Below, piece after piece: positions 33,101-35,776 of a stretch of 35,776 nt of DNA. The notes below the pieces were generated by a model, which saw nothing but the letters and a program-made list of their open reading frames with translations, ran no database searches and was not told the DNA's origin. Source of the stretch: Candidatus Villigracilis propinquus (GTDB lineage: Bacteria > Chloroflexota > Anaerolineae > Anaerolineales > Villigracilaceae); assembly GCA_016714565.1 (NCBI GenBank), contig JADKDM010000006.1, positions 1-35,776 of the forward strand, in the 5' to 3' direction. A program made the translations under genes and the position numbers. How positions within the stretch are numbered: the stretch's first letter is position 1; each line of letters begins with the position of its first letter.

Positions 33101-35122
33101 TCGCTTGCAGCGCAAGGATGGAGAGTGGCGTCATTTCGAGATCACCGGTCACAATATGCTGGATGATCCGCATATCAACGGCGTTGTTGCGAATTATCGT
33201 GACATCACGGAACGTCAAAAAGCAGAGTGGGCGGTGAAGGAAAGCCAGTCCCGTTTGGAGGCAATTGTTTCCACCGCCTTAAATGGCATCATCACAATAG
33301 ATAACGAACATAAAGTTGTTTTATTCAATCCGTCTGCCGAAAGGATCTTTGGCTACTCCGCCGAGGAAACGCTTGGTCAGTCTTTGAATAAACTTATTCC
33401 CGAGCGGTATCACGGTTCGCATTCCTCTTATGTGGAGGCGTATGGCACTTCTGGAAATTCATCCCGCAAAAAGGGACTGCTGGATCGTTATACGGACGGC
33501 GCGCGAACGGCGAAGAATTTCCGATGGAGGCGTTTATTTCCAGTTCTGAAGTTAATGGGAAAAGGTTCTACACCGTCATCTTCCAGGATATTACCGAGCG
33601 CAGGCAGGCAGAGGATGCGCTGAAAGAAAGCGAGAGAAAATTCCGCGCGCTGGCTGAGAATATTCCCAGTGTTGTCTATCAATGCCAGAACGACAGCAAA
33701 TACACATTTATTTATCTGAACGACTCGATAGAACAACTTACCGGGTATTCCAAGGCTGAGTTCCTGAGCACTGCATTGAGCTTTGTTGATCTCTATCACC
33801 CCGAGGATCTAAAATACATCCCCATCCCCGATGATTTGAACAAGGAGCATATTAATAAATCGCCCTTTCACATCACCTACCGGATTCGACACAAGGATGG
33901 ACATTGGGTCTGGGTGGATGAATGGGGCACCGGCGTTCTGGATGCCCAGGGACAGGTTCAATACCTTGAAGGCGTGATGATCGACATCACCGAACGGAAG
34001 CGATCCGAGGAAGGTCTTCGCCGTCACGCCATGGAACTGGAAACGCTCGCCGTTGCCACTTCCGCTTTGCGCACGGCGCAGAACGTTACTGAAATGCTCC
34101 CCATTCTCGCGCGGCAGGCTTTGCGTGCGGTGAATGCGACATACGCATCCATCTTTTGCTTGAGCCTGAAACGGGCGAGTTCGTTTCACGCGGCTGGTAT
34201 TCAGTGGGTATTAACCCAACTTCTCCCTGTCGGATGAATCGAACCCGCTATTTCCCCAATATGGAAATCACAGGCCGTGTTGCCGCAACAGGCGAGATCT
34301 ATGTCCGAGGATATTCAAAAAGATCCGGTCCTTTTGGTGTTGGATGGCGAGCGTGAGCGTCTATGATGTGCATGGAAGCGTATCCCTCGCGCTGCGCGCC
34401 CAGGAAAAGATCATCGGCGTTATGCATATTTGGTCCACTGAGTGCCGCATCTTTTCAGATACCGAGATACGCCTGCTTATTGCCCTTGCGGAAACTGCCA
34501 GCAACTCCATCCACCGCGCCATATTGTTCGAGCAGACCCTGCAACACGCCCAGGAACTTGCCCTCGCCTACGACAACACTCTTGAAGGCTGGGCGCGCGC
34601 CCTTGAACTGCGTGACGAGATCACTGAAGGCCACACCCGCCGTGTGACCGAATTGACCCTCAAACTGGCGCGCGCGCTTAACATCCCCGAAAATGAGATC
34701 GTTCATGTTCGTCGCGGCGCACTCCTGCACGATATTGGAAAATGGGTATCCCGGATTCCATCCTGCATAAGCCTGGCCGTTTACCGCGCAGGAACGCATG
34801 ATCATGCAGCAGCACACCCCAATACGCCCGCGATATGCTCGCCTCCATTTCATTCCTCCAACCCGCCATTGATATTCCATATTGTCATCATGAACATTGG
34901 GATGGCGCAGGCTACCCGCGCGGACTTAAAGAAGCCGGAAATCCCCTCGCCGCGCGCGCCTTCTCCATCATCGATGTGTGGGACGCGCTTACTTCAGACC
35001 GCCCCTACCGCCCTGCATGGACAAAAGAAAAAACCCGCGATTACATCCTCGAACGTTCAGGCAAGCAATTCGACCCGCAGGTTGTTGAAGCCTTCTTCTC
35101 CCTCGTACTCGACGAAATTTAG
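30144..35122 (+). CDS. Giant membrane GAF/PAS sensor with HD-GYP output, frameshifted
   Basis: About 1,650 residues when frames are joined. The first 210 residues hold six TM segments. A stop at 30776 overlaps a TTG at 30773 that restarts as KREQRLSQILRTVTDINQLI; I read this as a frameshift, but two coupled genes are possible. Then come GAF domains (about 30800-31300, 31310-31780, 31880-32330 and 32350-32840), PAS domains (about 32870-33230, 33240-33620 and 33640-34010, each ending DITER), a further GAF (about 34020-34530) and the HD-GYP domain: RGALLHDIGK and, after a shift near 34745, YCHHEHWDGAGYP. HD-GYP enzymes hydrolyse cyclic-di-GMP. The end YRPAWTKEKTRDYILERSGKQFDPQVVEAF is typical. 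Its stop overlaps the convergent lysA stop by 4 bases. Confidence 0.88.
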
Positions 35123-35776
35123 AGCGCCTCGTCGCGCGTCAGCAGGTCGGTCACCGTCTCCCCGCCGTTGGATCACGCGAACCTTCCCCGCTTCCACCCA
35201 CAGCACCGCCGGTTTACGCGCCCCATTGAATTGGACGACATACTCGAATTGATACGCCCCGAAGCAGGGATGGCGATCAAACCCCCCTTCCTCGACTTTT
35301 GGCGGGGGCGTCTGTCAATATCCAAACTTTATCACCGCGCCGTTTGACCGCGCCCACCCTGTAAATAGCCACGCCCGCTCGCGCCACCAAACTGCGGCCT
35401 GGCTCTAGGTGCAAATGGGGGAGAGTCAGCCCGCGCTTTTTGCAGCCCGCGATCACATTCTCCGCGATCACACGCACATACTCGTTCATATCCGGCTGAG
35501 GGAGTTCATCCTCGTGATAGCCACCGCCCCATCCGCCGCCCGGACTGGAAATACCATTCTTCGAAAACCCGATTTCCACCGCAAGGTCAAGACCGATCTC
35601 AGATTGCCGCTACCAATGGACTCGCATCCCGAAAATTGGAGCCCTGATGAAAATGGATGCCGTTCAAGGGCAGGCCATGTTTCTCTGCAATACCGCGCCG
35701 CTTCCAACTTTCTTCTCGCGTCATGCCAAACTTAAGGTCATGCTGCTCCCGTTTGCGTGTGGGCATGGTGCGTATC
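35119..35776 (-). CDS. lysA: Diaminopimelate decarboxylase-like LysA, partial, frameshifted, with internal gap
   Basis: PLP-dependent decarboxylase making lysine from meso-diaminopimelate. The 5' part lies outside the window. From the edge inward the frames give GIHFHQGSNFRDASPLVAAI, GGGWGVGYHEDELPQPDMNEYVRVIAE, HLEPGRSLVARAGVAIYRVGAVKRRGDKVWILTD, then directly APAKVEEG, LIAIPASGAYQ, NGARKPAVLWVEAGKVRVIQRR and the end DLLTRDEAL. In the family the ILTDGG motif is followed by some 60-70 residues, including the AGKYCESGD segment with an active-site Cys, before the IPASGAY motif. Those residues are missing here. The stop at 35119 overlaps the convergent HD-GYP stop. The family call is firm; whether the gap is real or an assembly loss is open. 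Confidence 0.8.

Overview
The window looks like a chromosomal stretch from an uncultured Chloroflexota bacterium, probably class Anaerolineae. This is inferred from gene content, not from a marker gene. The pointers are a one-TM TPR protein, a C39-peptidase/TPR protein, two SUMF1-type lipoproteins, a LuxR-HTH joined to a DUF805 membrane domain, a very large GAF/PAS/HD-GYP protein, and many short hairpin repeats between genes. No tRNA, rRNA, CRISPR array, transposase or phage gene was seen.

Reading frames are broken unevenly. From 1 to 6.3 kb almost every gene changes frame several times, often at homopolymers, although the protein-level signal stays intact across the frames. From 18.0 to 24.4 kb the genes read straight through (an 858-codon recG is uninterrupted). 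Frameshifts return from 24.9 kb to the end. I read most of these as unpolished long-read errors, so many CDS entries span several frames of one gene.

Layout: (a) 48-6321: a response regulator; a minus-strand pair of C39-peptidase/TPR protein and SUMF1-like lipoprotein; a flavin reductase; an AMMECR1 protein; a TPR protein. (b) 6412-9771: DUF971, an SH3 membrane protein and a diacylglycerol-kinase-like enzyme, then a small accessory patch with an AT-rich gene, a degraded second copy of the kinase 5' end, an attC-like repeat and a SnoaL-like gene. (c) 10040-12418: LuxR-DUF805 fusion and a GT39-type glycosyltransferase. (d) 12453-23829: a housekeeping core, Ser/Thr kinase, rpe, rpmB, asp23-like, fakA, PadR plus HAAS membrane protein, DegV/FakB, LacI regulator, recG, coaD. 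Its order resembles the Bacillus prkC-rpe-rpmB-yloU-fakA-recG region. (e) 23867-24352: a DivIVA-like coiled-coil protein. (f) 24429-29913: a minus-strand block of membrane proteins around a heme O synthase-like gene, including a 12-TM protein with two G-H-x-H motifs and a SUMF1 lipoprotein. (g) 30144-35122: the giant HD-GYP protein. (h) 35119 to the end: a partial lysA.

The strongest candidate for something undescribed is block (f), which could be a small heme-dependent membrane complex. Also notable are the LuxR-DUF805 fusion, a repeat element that supplies a lipoprotein signal peptide, the kinase remnant next to an attC-like repeat, and a PadR-type palindrome filling the spacer of a perfect consensus promoter.
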